DNA from: Longimicrobium terrae
Lineage (GTDB): Bacteria > Gemmatimonadota > Gemmatimonadetes > Longimicrobiales > Longimicrobiaceae
Direction: 5' to 3'
DNA length: 64,000 nt
NCBI RefSeq assembly: GCF_014202995.1
Contig: NZ_JACHIA010000005.1
Location: 186,001-250,000, forward strand
The position numbers and the translations under genes were made by a program. Each line of letters starts with the position of its first letter. Positions within the stretch are counted from its first letter, which is position 1. Shown in pieces: positions 53,180 to 62,219 of this stretch. The notes beneath the pieces are model-generated. The model was not told the origin of the DNA, searched no databases, and saw nothing but the letters and a program-made list of their open reading frames with translations.

Positions 53180-53635
53180 ATGGCTATGGGAGCCGGCGGG
53201 AGCAAGGGCGGCGCCATGAGCGAGATCAACATGACGCCCATGATCGACGTGCTGCTGGTGCTGCTCATCATCTTCATGGTGGTGCAGCAGGGCCTTCAGC
53301 GCGGTCTGGTCGTGCAGGTGCCGCCCCCGAAGGAAAAAGAAGAAATCTCGCAGAAGCCGCCCGATGACGACCAGATCGTGCTCGAGGTGGAGCCCGGTCC
53401 GCGGTACGCGGTGAACCGGCAGCCGGTAGAGGCGGCCAACCTGGAGCCGTTCCTGCGCCAGGTGTTCACCGGCCGGGCCCGCAAGGTCATCTTCGTCAAG
53501 GGCGCCGAGAACCTTACGTACGGCGACGTCGTGCGCGCGGTGGACGCAAGCCGCGCGGCCGACATCACCATCGTGGGCCTGGTGCCGCGTCCCGAAGTGG
53601 GACCGGCCACCGTGGTGGCGCCGCCGGCGCAGTAA
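53180..53635 (+). CDS. exbD: ExbD/TolR-family protein 2
   Basis: A 151-residue subunit with the Asp at D23 (NMTPMIDVLLVLLIIFMVV). It differs from protein 1 by a shorter N-terminus and a Pro/Lys/Glu linker after the helix (QVPPPKEKEEISQK). The periplasmic part ends FVKGAENLTYGDVVRAVDAS. Two different ExbDs in one operon suggest a heteromeric stator or a backup copy. The operon ends at the 17-bp terminator downstream. Confidence 0.9.
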   Translation: MAMGAGGSKGGAMSEINMTPMIDVLLVLLIIFMVVQQGLQRGLVVQVPPPKEKEEISQKPPDDDQIVLEVEPGPRYAVNRQPVEAANLEPFLRQVFTGRARKVIFVKGAENLTYGDVVRAVDASRAADITIVGLVPRPEVGPATVVAPPAQ

Positions 53636-53668
53636 GCCGCGGCCGCTTCTGGAACGCTGATGGACAAC

Positions 53669-53715
53669 GAACCGGCGCCTTTCCCCTCGCGGGAAAGGCG
53701 CCGGTTCGCTTTCGT
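53669..53715 (+). terminator. Terminator closing the tonB-exbB-exbD-exbD operon
   Basis: A perfect 17-bp stem (53669-53685 with 53691-53707, loop CTCGC) is followed by GCTTTCGT. It separates the operon from two further exbD-like genes. Confidence 0.85.
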
Positions 53716-53781
53716 GCATCCCTGTCAGAATACGGGCACTCCGGTGCGTTGGATCAGTACACCCGCACCGGAGCCCCCCGC

Positions 53782-54207
53782 ATGCACCGCGACCCCATCG
53801 CCGGTTTCCGCGACCCGCTCGCCCGCATCGACCTGACGCCCTTCATCGGCGTGGCGCTGGTGCTGCTGCTCGTCTCCATGGTGATCACGCCCGGGAACGG
53901 CCCCTACCACTACACTCCGAAGGCACGCACCTCGGCGGAGATGCGGCGCGGCATGGTGACCGTCTACCTGGGCCCCTACGATCTGGCCTATGTGGAGGGC
54001 GCCCCTTCGGCCGGTCCGGTCCGGAGGACGGAGATCGCGCACTGGATGGGTGTCGCGCTGCGGGCGCTGCCGGAGGATCGCCGGGGGACCGTGTACCTGG
54101 ATGCGCATTACAACGCCCCGTACGCGGACGTGCTTTCCGTGCTGAGTGCCGCCTCGGACAACGGCGTTCGGCGGGTGGGGCTCATCACGGTTCCGCCGCG
54201 CGACTGA
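53782..54207 (+). CDS. Divergent ExbD-like protein lacking the membrane Asp
   Basis: A 141-residue ExbD-like protein from the ATG at 53782 (a TTG 11 codons earlier is in frame). The transmembrane segment aligns with ExbD (DLTPFIGVALVLLLVSMVIT), but the proton-path Asp is Gly23, where the true ExbDs here have Asp. The periplasmic domain still keeps the YAPYADVLSVLSAA-type end (YNAPYADVLSVLSA). It is therefore unlikely to conduct protons by itself. It may have become a regulatory or assembly subunit. It lies between two terminators and has no strong ribosome binding site beyond GGAG. Confidence 0.7.
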   Translation: MHRDPIAGFRDPLARIDLTPFIGVALVLLLVSMVITPGNGPYHYTPKARTSAEMRRGMVTVYLGPYDLAYVEGAPSAGPVRRTEIAHWMGVALRALPEDRRGTVYLDAHYNAPYADVLSVLSAASDNGVRRVGLITVPPRD

Positions 54208-54246
54208 ACCGCGCGGATTCTTCTCACGCAAAGCCGGGAGGATGCA

Positions 54247-54654
54247 ATGGCGATGGGAACTGTCGGACGGCGGGGCGGGTTGACTGCGACGATCAACATG
54301 ACGCCCATGATCGACGTGGTGATGGTGCTGCTGATCGTGTTCATGGTGGTGCAGATGGGGCTGCAGCGCGGGCTGGTGGTGCAGGTGCCGCCGCCTGAGC
54401 CGTCGTCCATCGACAGCACCGATCCCACCGCGCTGGTGCTGCAGGTGCGCGCGGGCGGCCGGTACGCGGTCAATCACCAGCCGCTGGACGGAGAAAAGGT
54501 GCGGGAGCAGTTGGCGGCGATCCTGGCGCCGCGGCCCCGGAAGGTGCTGTTCGTGGCGGGTGAGGGACCGCTCTCGTACGGCGAGATCGTCGCGGCGGTG
54601 GACGTGGGCCGCGCGGCTGGAGCCGAGGTGATCGGGCTGAGTCCGGCGAACTGA
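54247..54654 (+). CDS. exbD: ExbD/TolR-family protein 3
   Basis: A 135-residue ExbD with Asp at D23 (NMTPMIDVVMVLLIVFMVV), closely similar to protein 2 (same GLQRGLVVQVPPP run after the helix). Its ribosome binding site is GGGAGGA. It follows the divergent paralogue by 39 nt. The gene pair looks like a second Ton motor module without its own TonB or ExbB. Confidence 0.88.
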   Translation: MAMGTVGRRGGLTATINMTPMIDVVMVLLIVFMVVQMGLQRGLVVQVPPPEPSSIDSTDPTALVLQVRAGGRYAVNHQPLDGEKVREQLAAILAPRPRKVLFVAGEGPLSYGEIVAAVDVGRAAGAEVIGLSPAN

Positions 54655-54714
54655 GCGCTCGCGGAGGGACGCGGGGGTGGCGGGGACGCGCGGGGGAGCA
54701 GATGAGGGAAACGG

Positions 54715-54756
54715 ACGAGGCCGGCGGCTCTGGAGAGCGCGCCGGCCTCGTTGTTC
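54715..54756. terminator. Terminator between ExbD3 and the M3 peptidase gene
   Basis: A 12-bp outer stem (54715-54726 with 54740-54751) with an inner GCTC/GAGC pair is followed by TTGTTC. It can stop both converging transcripts. Confidence 0.8.
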
Positions 54757-54774
54757 ATCCACCGAAGACCGAGA

Positions 54775-56832
54775 TCAGGCGGCGGCGTCCACGCCCAGGT
54801 TGCGGCGCAGCAGCGCCTCCGGGTCCGGATCGCGGCCCATGAAGCGGCGGAACAGCTCCGCGGGATCTTCCGCGTCGCCCTGGCTCAGCACGTGTTCAAC
54901 GTAGGCGCGGCCGGTTTCGCGGTTGAAGAGCCCTTCCGTGGCAAAGCGGCTGAACGCGTCCGCCTCCAGCACCTCAGACCACAGGTAGCTGTAGTAGCCG
55001 GCCGCGTATCCGCCGGAAAAGATGTGGGCGAAGCTGGTGATGAAGTGGTCGCGGGCAAAGCGCGGCGCGAGCGAAAAGTCTTCCATCACCCGCTGCGCGC
55101 GCGCCACCGGGTCCTCGCCGGAAGCGGGGTCAAAGCGCGCGTGCAGCTCCAGATCCACCGTGCCGAAGCTCAGCTGCCGCATCTGATGGTGGGCGCCCAT
55201 GTGGATGCGGGCCGCGCGCATGCGGTCAAAGAGCGCGTCGGGAATGGGCTCGCCCGTCTGCCAGTGCCGCGCGAACAGGTCCAGCGCGGGGCGCTCCCAC
55301 GTCCAGTTCTCCATGATCTGCGACGGCAGCTCCACCCAGTCGGTGGGAACGCGGGTGCCGCCCAGCGCGCCGATCTCCACGCGCGAAAGCATGTGGTGCA
55401 GCAGATGACCGAACTCGTGAAAGACGGTCTGCACCTCGCGATGGGTGAGCAGGGCGGGGTGGTCACCCTCCGGCGGGCTGACGTTGGCGGCCACGAAGCC
55501 CAGATGCGGCTCCCACCCGTGCGCACGCGGGCCGCCCAGGATCATTCCGCTCATCCACGCGCCGCCGCGCTTGTCCTCGCGCGGAAACCAATCCGTGTAG
55601 AAGCCGCCCAGCCGGTTGCCACCCTCGTCCGCGACATCGTAGAAGCGCACGTCGGGGTGCCACACGGCCGCCAGTTCGCGCGGCTGCACGGTGACGCCGA
55701 ACAGCCGGTGCGCGATTTCAAACAGTCCCTCCAAGACGCGGTCCAGCGGGAAGTAGGGGCGAAGCGCCTCGGCGTCCAGGTCAAAGCGGGCCAGCCGCAT
55801 CCGCTCCGCCGCGAACGACACGTCCCACGGCTCCAGCTCGCTCATCCCCAGTTCGTCGCGGGCAAACTCGCGCAGCGCGGCGATTTCGCGGTTCCACGCC
55901 GGGCGGGTGCGGGCGGTGAGGTCCTCCTCGAACGCGATGGCCCGGTCGCCGCTGCCGGCCATGCTTTCCTCGAGCGTGTACTCCGCCCAGTCGCGAAATC
56001 CCAGCACGCCCGCCAGCTCGCGGCGAAGCTCCAGCAGCCGGCGGATGAGCGGGCGGTTGTCGTGCTCGCCGGAAGAGGCGCGATTGCTGTACGCCTCGTA
56101 CATGCGCCGGCGCAGATCCCGCCGCGCGGAGTACTGCAGGAACGGCTGAAAGGAGGGAATCTGCAGGGTGAAGCGCCACCCCTCCACCCCCTTGGCCTGC
56201 GCGGCGGCGCGCGCCTGTGCGCGGGCGGATTCCGGCAGCCCCTCCAGCTCCGCCTCGTCCGTCACCACCAGTTCGAACGCGTTTGTGGCGTCGAGCACGT
56301 TGTTGGCGAACTTCTGCGCGACGGACGACAGCTCCACCCGCAGCGCCTCGATGCGCGACTTGGCCTCGTCCGGCAGGTCCGCCCCGGCGCGCACAAAGGC
56401 GCGCACCATCTTCTTCAGGTGCCGCGCGCGCACGCCGGTGAGCGCCCGCGCGGCTTCGGTGTCCGCGTACGCCTTGACCGCGCTCCACAGCCCCGGGTTG
56501 AGGGCGATGCGGGCGTTGAAGGCGGAGATCTCGGGAACCATCTCCTGCCACGCCGCGCGCAGTTCCGGCGTATCGTGCACGCCGATCAGGTGCGAGACGG
56601 GGCGGGTGACGCGGCCCATCCGCTCGCTGACCTCCTCCAGTTCAAGCACCGTGTTCTCGTACGTCCGCTCGCCCCCGAGGGTGACGATGGCCTCCAGTTC
56701 GGCTTCGGCGCGCGACAGGGCGGCGCGGACGGCGGGAACGACGTGCTCCGCCTGGATCCGGTCGAAGGGGATCGGGAGTTCGGTCCGCAGCAGGGGATTG
56801 TCGTGGTCCGCGAAGTCGGTGCGAGCGGTCAT
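54775..56832 (-). CDS. M3-family oligopeptidase (PrlC/OpdA-like)
   Basis: A 685-residue cytoplasmic metallopeptidase that degrades short peptides. The zinc site is HEFGHLLHH (H472, E473, H476), with a third ligand in ENWTWE and the substrate-closing tyrosine-rich [13 protein letters not shown] region near the C-terminus. The N-terminal helical bundle (about 1-200) fits M3A peptidases of 650-700 residues. The ATG at 56832 starts immediately before the conserved N-terminal block. Downstream of idi on the same strand, 77 nt away. Confidence 0.92.
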   Translation of the reverse strand: MTARTDFADHDNPLLRTELPIPFDRIQAEHVVPAVRAALSRAEAELEAIVTLGGERTYENTVLELEEVSERMGRVTRPVSHLIGVHDTPELRAAWQEMVPEISAFNARIALNPGLWSAVKAYADTEAARALTGVRARHLKKMVRAFVRAGADLPDEAKSRIEALRVELSSVAQKFANNVLDATNAFELVVTDEAELEGLPESARAQARAAAQAKGVEGWRFTLQIPSFQPFLQYSARRDLRRRMYEAYSNRASSGEHDNRPLIRRLLELRRELAGVLGFRDWAEYTLEESMAGSGDRAIAFEEDLTARTRPAWNREIAALREFARDELGMSELEPWDVSFAAERMRLARFDLDAEALRPYFPLDRVLEGLFEIAHRLFGVTVQPRELAAVWHPDVRFYDVADEGGNRLGGFYTDWFPREDKRGGAWMSGMILGGPRAHGWEPHLGFVAANVSPPEGDHPALLTHREVQTVFHEFGHLLHHMLSRVEIGALGGTRVPTDWVELPSQIMENWTWERPALDLFARHWQTGEPIPDALFDRMRAARIHMGAHHQMRQLSFGTVDLELHARFDPASGEDPVARAQRVMEDFSLAPRFARDHFITSFAHIFSGGYAAGYYSYLWSEVLEADAFSRFATEGLFNRETGRAYVEHVLSQGDAEDPAELFRRFMGRDPDPEALLRRNLGVDAAA

Positions 56833-56909
56833 GTGCGCAAGTACGAGGGGTGCGGTTGAAAGGGGCGGACGGACCGGCGGAACCGCACGGCGCGGGCCAG
56901 CGCGGGCGT

Positions 56910-57455
56910 TCAGGCCGCGGGTGCGGGGGCGGCGAAGCCGGACACGGTGCGGGCCCATTCCGGGCGGGCCAGGACGATGCGGAACCAGGGCGTGAACGCG
57001 GCGGGGTCGGCGCGCATCTCGTCCTCGATCTCCTCCGGCGAGGCCCAGCGCCACCCGTCCACCTCGCCGGGCTCGGGGTTCGGCTCGCCCTCCCAGCGGC
57101 CCAGAAAGACGTGGTCGAACTCGTGCTCCACCAGCCCCTGCCCCACGTCGGCGCGGTACACAAAGGTGAAGGCGGGCTCCATGGGGCAGTCGAAGCCCAT
57201 TTCTTCGCGCACGCGGCGGCGCGCGGCGGCGTCCACCCGTTCGCCGGGGCGCGGGTGCGAGCAGCAGGTGTTGGTCCACAGCCCGGGCGAGTGGTACTTG
57301 GACGCGGCACGGCGCTGCAGCAGCATCTGCCCCTCGCCGTTTACGACAAAGACGGACAGCGCGCGGTGCAGGCGCCCCTCGGTGTGGGCAAGCTGCTTTT
57401 CCAGAACTCCCACTTCGGCATCGTTTTCGTCGACCAGCACGACGCGTTCTTCCAT
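56910..57455 (-). CDS. idi: Type 1 isopentenyl-diphosphate delta-isomerase
   Basis: A 181-residue Nudix-fold enzyme that interconverts IPP and DMAPP for isoprenoid synthesis. The catalytic motif TNTCCSHP with the essential Cys, the Nudix-like [10 protein letters not shown], and [15 protein letters not shown] with acidic catalytic residues are seen. The N-terminus [16 protein letters not shown] is typical of the family. ATG at 57455. It probably shares a transcript with the M3 peptidase downstream. Confidence 0.93.
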   Translation of the reverse strand: MEERVVLVDENDAEVGVLEKQLAHTEGRLHRALSVFVVNGEGQMLLQRRAASKYHSPGLWTNTCCSHPRPGERVDAAARRRVREEMGFDCPMEPAFTFVYRADVGQGLVEHEFDHVFLGRWEGEPNPEPGEVDGWRWASPEEIEDEMRADPAAFTPWFRIVLARPEWARTVSGFAAPAPAA

Positions 57456-57760
57456 GCGGCTCCGCTCCCGTGACCGCCGAAGATTCGGCGGAGGCTGAAC
57501 GAACATTCTACATCCGACGGCCGCAACCTCCGGGCCGCCGCTCACGCCGGGGCGGCGGATTGGAGCAGATCGCCCCATGCGTGCGTGCTCTGATGCGGTC
57601 CGGATCTGTACGTCCGGCGGAGGCGGATCGTTCCGCGCACCGGGGCGGGTCCCGTCCAGAGATTCGGCCGGATGGGGGGCGCGAACGCAAGGGAGCGCTC
57701 GATCCCGATTTTCTGCGGAAAGCTTTGTACGTCGGCGGCCGGGGAGGCCCCTCCCCCGGC

Positions 57761-57865
57761 CCCTCCCCGTGCAAACTGCCGCACGGAGAGGGGGGGAACT
57801 GCAACGACTTCACACTTCGGATTGTGCCGCGGCCGGAGAGGGCCCACTCTCCCCGGCCCTCTCCC
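57761..57865. repeat. Intergenic GC-rich hairpin elements
   Basis: Within the gene-free 57456-58035 stretch I see a 13-bp arm pair (57761-57773 with 57782-57794, one mismatch) and a perfect 10-bp pair (57836-57845 with 57856-57865) in CCCTCCCC-rich sequence. The type resembles dispersed intergenic elements. No gene lies in this region. Confidence 0.55.
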
Positions 57866-58035
57866 CGCTGTCGCGCGAGAAAGCGAGACCTCAGCGCGCG
57901 GTCGGCCTGTGGCACCGTCCGCCTGCTGTTGTGACGGTAAAGGTCCACACCTGTTCGATGCAGTACATCCCGTTGCTCATCCCAGGCTCGCGGTCCATCA
58001 GCGGGCGACATCCGGAGAGCGCAGAACCCATCGCG

Positions 58036-58782
58036 TCAGACGATGCGGACGCCGCGGCGGACGGTGACGGGGGAGCCGTCGGCGAGCAGGGCGGAGCGCG
58101 GCGGGCCGGACAGGCACTCGGCGAAGGCGGAGCCGTAGAGCGCGCCCACGTCGCCGTCCAGCACGGCGGATTCGGCGCGCCACACGTTCCAGCGCGGATG
58201 CTGCACCTGGTACTCCACGCAGCCGCCGTCCCGCTGGCGCGCGTAGCCCCAGTAGTGCTCGGTGATGAACTCCTCTTCCGATCCCGCTACCAGCGGCGCG
58301 GAATCGCCCGTGACGGCCACGCGCAGCAGCGACGGGCGGCGGCGGTGGCGCCATCCGTACTCCACATCGCCGCCCGTGCCCGGCCGCACGGTCACGCGGT
58401 GGCGCATGGGGAGGGCTGCGTAGTTTTCGTTGTACACCCAGCGCGCGACCGCCGCGATGGCCATGCGCGGCACGATCTCCTTGATGAACACCACGCCGCG
58501 CCGCCATCCCTCCGGGCCTTTGCGCCGGACATAGAAGCGCAGATTGAGCTCTTCGAAATTGCGGTGGAACGGGATGGGGATGCCGAGCACGCGCGTGTTC
58601 AGGAAGCGGAAGCCGACGACGCTGGCGTAGGTGACGCCGTTCCACGCATCCAGCTCCGTCCCCGCGGGCACCAGCGGACGGAGCAGGGCCGGCGGCATCT
58701 CGTAGTTCAGCATCGCCAGCCAGCGCCATTCCGCGGTCAGGAATGCGCCGCGCGCGGGTTCGTCGGGAGCGGAGTCGGCCAT
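58036..58782 (-). CDS. DUF2071/YqjF-type protein
   Basis: A 248-residue protein of the DUF2071 family, related to acetoacetate decarboxylase-like folds. The family blocks are visible: AEWRWLAMLNYEMPPALLRPLVP, YASVVGFRFLNTRVLGIPIPF, YVRR, FIKEIVPRMAIAAVARWVYNENYA and the final VEYQVQHPRWNVW. Function is unknown. ATG at 58782 chosen. No partner gene is obvious. Confidence 0.85.
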   Translation of the reverse strand: MADSAPDEPARGAFLTAEWRWLAMLNYEMPPALLRPLVPAGTELDAWNGVTYASVVGFRFLNTRVLGIPIPFHRNFEELNLRFYVRRKGPEGWRRGVVFIKEIVPRMAIAAVARWVYNENYAALPMRHRVTVRPGTGGDVEYGWRHRRRPSLLRVAVTGDSAPLVAGSEEEFITEHYWGYARQRDGGCVEYQVQHPRWNVWRAESAVLDGDVGALYGSAFAECLSGPPRSALLADGSPVTVRRGVRIV

Positions 58783-58931
58783 GGGGCAGGAACGGCGATG
58801 GAGGAGCGCGGACCGCGTATCGCCGGGAAGGTCGCGCGGGCGGGGAGGGCGGGCAAGGGTGCTTCGGGCGGCTCGGGCGCGCTTCCGGTGAATGCGGGTG
58901 TGGCCCTCACCCCGCGTGCTGCGCACGACGA

Positions 58932-59059
58932 CCCTCTCCCACGAACGGATGTGGGAGAGGGAGCACACACCAGAATCGTGCGTTCCGGATGGTGACGTGC
59001 GGCGGCGGGCTCCCCCCTCCCCCCAGCCCCCTCGCCCCGCAAGCGGGGGAGGGGGAGCC
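58932..59059. repeat. Intergenic hairpin elements before the esterase gene
   Basis: The gene-free 58783-59408 region contains a perfect 11-bp hairpin (58932-58942 with 58951-58961) and a longer CCC/GGG-rich structure (outer arms 59008-59016 with 59051-59059). Similar CCCTCTCCC-type runs occur at 57,836-57,865, so these look like related dispersed elements. Confidence 0.55.
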
Positions 59060-59320
59060 GTTCGGTGCGGAGGCGGGGCCGGTGCGCGTCCCCGGTTACC
59101 GCTCCGCGGTGAGAACCTCCTTGGCCGACACGAATCAGGCCGCGGCAGACTGCATCCTCAACCGACGTCAGGCTCCGCGCAGTTGAAGCCCCGAACGTGG
59201 ACGCGACAGCGGCCACGTGTCGGGGGTTACCGCTGTTTGAGCGGCGGATTTATTCGCTCAGGAGAGCCGCGGAAGCGTCCGATGGCGTGGTCGATCCCCG
59301 GGGCTGGGGTTTCTTTCTCC

Positions 59321-59366
59321 CGCATCTCTCCGTGCGCACGGACGCACGGACGCACAGAGAGATGCG
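59321..59366. other. Hairpin with GCACGGAC micro-repeat
   Basis: CGCATCTCTC (59321-59330) pairs with GAGAGATGCG (59357-59366) around a loop that holds near-copies of CGCACGGA. It sits 42 nt past the stop of the esterase gene on the minus strand and may end its transcript. Confidence 0.5.
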
Positions 59367-59408
59367 TAGATGAAGGGCACCGCGGTCCATCAACCCAAAC
59401 TGCGCGCG

Positions 59409-60755
59409 TCAGATGCCGCTGGGAAAGGTCTCGGGCGGCTCGTCGTTGACCCACAGGGGCGTGCGCTCCAGCGGGTGCAGGGCGCGTGTGGTGTCGAAGT
59501 GGATCACGCCGTCGAACTGCTCGGAGAGCGACGCGTGGAAGTAGTGGCTCCAGCGCTCCGTCTCCGGCTTGTAGATCACCCCGATCGCCCGCTCCAGCCG
59601 GTCCGGGCGCAGCGCATCGGCCACGGCGCCGTCCGTGATCGGCAGAAAGAAGTTGGGGATGCCCGCCTGATGGAAGAGCGCTTCGTAGCTCCCCTCCATC
59701 CCCGGCCGCACCTTCTTGCGCTCGGCGGGCGCGTCCCACTCCGACGCGGCGGTCACCGTGCCGGTGTAGGTGCTGAAGCCGATGAGCCGCGCGCGGTCGC
59801 CGTGCCGCTCGCGCATGAGCTGGCCCACGCTCCACTCGCCCTCGCGCCCCATCTGCGTGGCGCTCGCATCGCCCAGGTGGGAGTTGTGTTCCCACACCAC
59901 GATCCGCGGCGCGATCCCCTTGCTCTCCAGGTGCGCGGCCAAGGCATCCAGCGTATCCGCCATGTGGCAGTCGCGCAGGTTCCACGACGACACGCGCGCG
60001 GCGAACATGCTGCGGTAATATTCCTCCGCGTTCTTTACCAGCCGCGCGTTCTGCTCCGCGAAGAACAGCTCGTCCTCCGCGCCGCCCACGGAATCGCCGG
60101 CTCGTGCGCGAAGCTCCTGCAGCTGCCGGACAGCTTCGTCTTCGCACGCGCGGGTGATGCCCAGTTCCGCCGCGTACCCGTACGACTGCGGATCGCCGCC
60201 GCCCACGCGGTGAAAGCAGCCGTAGCGCTCGCGCGCGCGGCGGGCCGCCTCGGGATCCACCTCATCCAGGTACCCGATCACCGCTTCGATGGAAGAGAAC
60301 ATCGAGTACAGGTCCACGCCGTAGAAGCCGGCCTGGGTTCCGTCATCCCCCAGCCCCGCGTTGTGGTCGCGCAGCCAGGCGACGAGCTCCACGATGTCGT
60401 CGTTGCGCCACATCCACTGCGGAAACCGCTTGAACCCGCCCAGCGCCTGTTCCGGCGTGGCGTCGTCGCCCATGCCGCGCACGTAGCGGTTCACGCGGTA
60501 CGCATCCGGCCAGTCCGCCTCCACGGCCACGGCGGTGAACCCGCGTTCGGTGATCAGCCGCCTGGTGATTTCGGCGCGGGCGCGGTAGAACTCGTGCGTG
60601 CCGTGCGTCGCCTCGCCCAGCAGCACGAACTGCGCGTCGCCCACCAGATCCAGCAGCGCGTCCCAGTTCCCCTCCGGCCCCGCCAGCGGGATCGCGGCCG
60701 CCCGGATCGCCGCCAGCGCCGCCTCGTCGTTCCGCTCCTCCACCCGTCTCGCCAT
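59409..60755 (-). CDS. Erythromycin esterase-family protein
   Basis: A 448-residue member of the erythromycin esterase/EreA-like fold. The N-terminus carries the family signature GEATHGTHEFY with the catalytic-type His, then ERGFTAVAVEADWPDA, GFYGVDLYSM and a central WEHNSHLGDA. The family includes true macrolide esterases and many hydrolases of unknown substrate; resistance should not be assumed. ATG at 60755 chosen. Confidence 0.88.
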   Translation of the reverse strand: MARRVEERNDEAALAAIRAAAIPLAGPEGNWDALLDLVGDAQFVLLGEATHGTHEFYRARAEITRRLITERGFTAVAVEADWPDAYRVNRYVRGMGDDATPEQALGGFKRFPQWMWRNDDIVELVAWLRDHNAGLGDDGTQAGFYGVDLYSMFSSIEAVIGYLDEVDPEAARRARERYGCFHRVGGGDPQSYGYAAELGITRACEDEAVRQLQELRARAGDSVGGAEDELFFAEQNARLVKNAEEYYRSMFAARVSSWNLRDCHMADTLDALAAHLESKGIAPRIVVWEHNSHLGDASATQMGREGEWSVGQLMRERHGDRARLIGFSTYTGTVTAASEWDAPAERKKVRPGMEGSYEALFHQAGIPNFFLPITDGAVADALRPDRLERAIGVIYKPETERWSHYFHASLSEQFDGVIHFDTTRALHPLERTPLWVNDEPPETFPSGI

Positions 60756-60917
60756 CTGCCTCCCTCCCGTTCGCGTGGATCGCGGCGGGCGCGCACCGTC
60801 CATGCCACCCCGAGCACAGCGTTGGGCGTGGATGACGGACGTGCCCGGCGAGCGTAACGGCCCGCGTCTCGCTACTATCCCGCCGGTCGGCGCGGCTGAG
60901 TTTTCGGTTTACCGTGG

Positions 60918-62219
60918 ATGGGGATGATGAGCGGATCGGGCGTGCGGCGGATGATGGGGTTGGCGATGGTGACGGCGGTGACGGCGGTGGCGGCTTCGGT
61001 GGATGCGGCCGCGGCGCAGCGGGCGGAGCTGGCGGGATGGGCGCGGATGGCGGCGGACACGTTCACGGACGGCCCGCCCTCCGGCCAGTTCGACGCGCAG
61101 GGTGTGCGTGCGTCCTCACCGCGCTTTCCGTCGCAGCCGGTGCAGGGGTTCAGCGGAATCCAGTTCGGGCCCGCGTGTGGCGCTTTCTGGTCGACGGGAG
61201 ACAACGGCTTCGGCACCCGCGCCAACAGTCCGGACGCGCTGCTCCGCATCTACCGTCTGACGCCGGAGTTCCAGACCGCGCGCGGCGGCGCGGGCCGGCT
61301 GCGCAGCGACGGCTTCATCCCGCTGGCGGACCCGGACAGGCGCGTTCCCTTTCTTCTCGTTCGCGAATTCGTCGGCGACCGGCTGCTCACCGGCGGCGAC
61401 CTGGACCCGGAGTCCATCGTCGCGGCGCTGGACGGCACGTTCTGGCTGGGCGACGAGTTCGGCCCGTTTCTGCTGCACGTTTCGGCGGACGGACGGCTGC
61501 TCGCGCCGCCCATCCCGCTTCCCAACGGCGCCGCGGGGACGGTACGCTCGCCGCAGAATCCCGCGCTGACGGCCACGGGCACGGCGCCGGGCGCGGCGGG
61601 CGGCGCCAACCTGGGCGGCTCGCGCGGGGTGGAAGGAATGGCGCGCATGCCGGAGAGCGGAGGCCTGCTCGCGCTGCTGGAGGGTACGGTGGCGGGCGAC
61701 CCCGCGGGCCGGCTGCGGTTGTACACGTTCGATCCCGCGCGCGGCACCTTCGGCGACACCATCCGCTACTTTCCGCTGGATGACCCGTCGCACTCCATCG
61801 GCGACATGGCGGCGGTGAACGAGCACGAGTTCCTGATCGTGGAGCGCGACAACGCGTTCGGCGACAGCGCCGCGTTCAAGCGCGTCTTCCGCGTCGACCT
61901 GGCGCGCGCGGACGCGGAGGGCGTGGTATCCAAGGAACTCGTGGCGGACCTGCTGGACATCGCCAATCCGCACCGCCTGGGCGGATTCGGCACGACGTAC
62001 CGGCTGCCGTACATCACCATCGAGAACCTGCTGGTGATGGACAGCCGCACGCTTCTGGTGATGAACGACAACAACTATCCCGCCACCGGCGGGCGCGGGC
62101 GCGACGTAAAGGACGCGACGGAGATGATCCTTATCCGCCTTGCGCGGCCGTTGAACCTGGCGCGCGGCGTGGGCCGGCCGGCGGAGTGTGCGGACCCGCT
62201 CGCGGGAGCACGCCGATGA
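60918..62219 (+). CDS. Phytase-like/esterase-like propeller protein, exported
   Basis: A 433-residue exported protein with a weak signal peptide (VTAVTAVAASVDAAAA). The body has a beta-propeller pattern shared with esterase-like proteins of the phytase family: GFSGIQF, FWLGDEFGPFLLHV (acidic ligand-like), RGVEGMAR, YTFDPARGTFGDTI, EHEFLIVERDNAFGD and LLVMNDNNYP. The family often binds metals and hydrolyses phosphate or phosphodiester substrates, though evidence for this member is only the fold. Its stop overlaps the start of the next gene. Confidence 0.78.
   Translation: MGMMSGSGVRRMMGLAMVTAVTAVAASVDAAAAQRAELAGWARMAADTFTDGPPSGQFDAQGVRASSPRFPSQPVQGFSGIQFGPACGAFWSTGDNGFGTRANSPDALLRIYRLTPEFQTARGGAGRLRSDGFIPLADPDRRVPFLLVREFVGDRLLTGGDLDPESIVAALDGTFWLGDEFGPFLLHVSADGRLLAPPIPLPNGAAGTVRSPQNPALTATGTAPGAAGGANLGGSRGVEGMARMPESGGLLALLEGTVAGDPAGRLRLYTFDPARGTFGDTIRYFPLDDPSHSIGDMAAVNEHEFLIVERDNAFGDSAAFKRVFRVDLARADAEGVVSKELVADLLDIANPHRLGGFGTTYRLPYITIENLLVMDSRTLLVMNDNNYPATGGRGRDVKDATEMILIRLARPLNLARGVGRPAECADPLAGARR

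Noticed and set aside
59409-60755. Macrolide resistance gene
   Set aside because: The family match is real but many members have no resistance function, so this is not called a resistance determinant.
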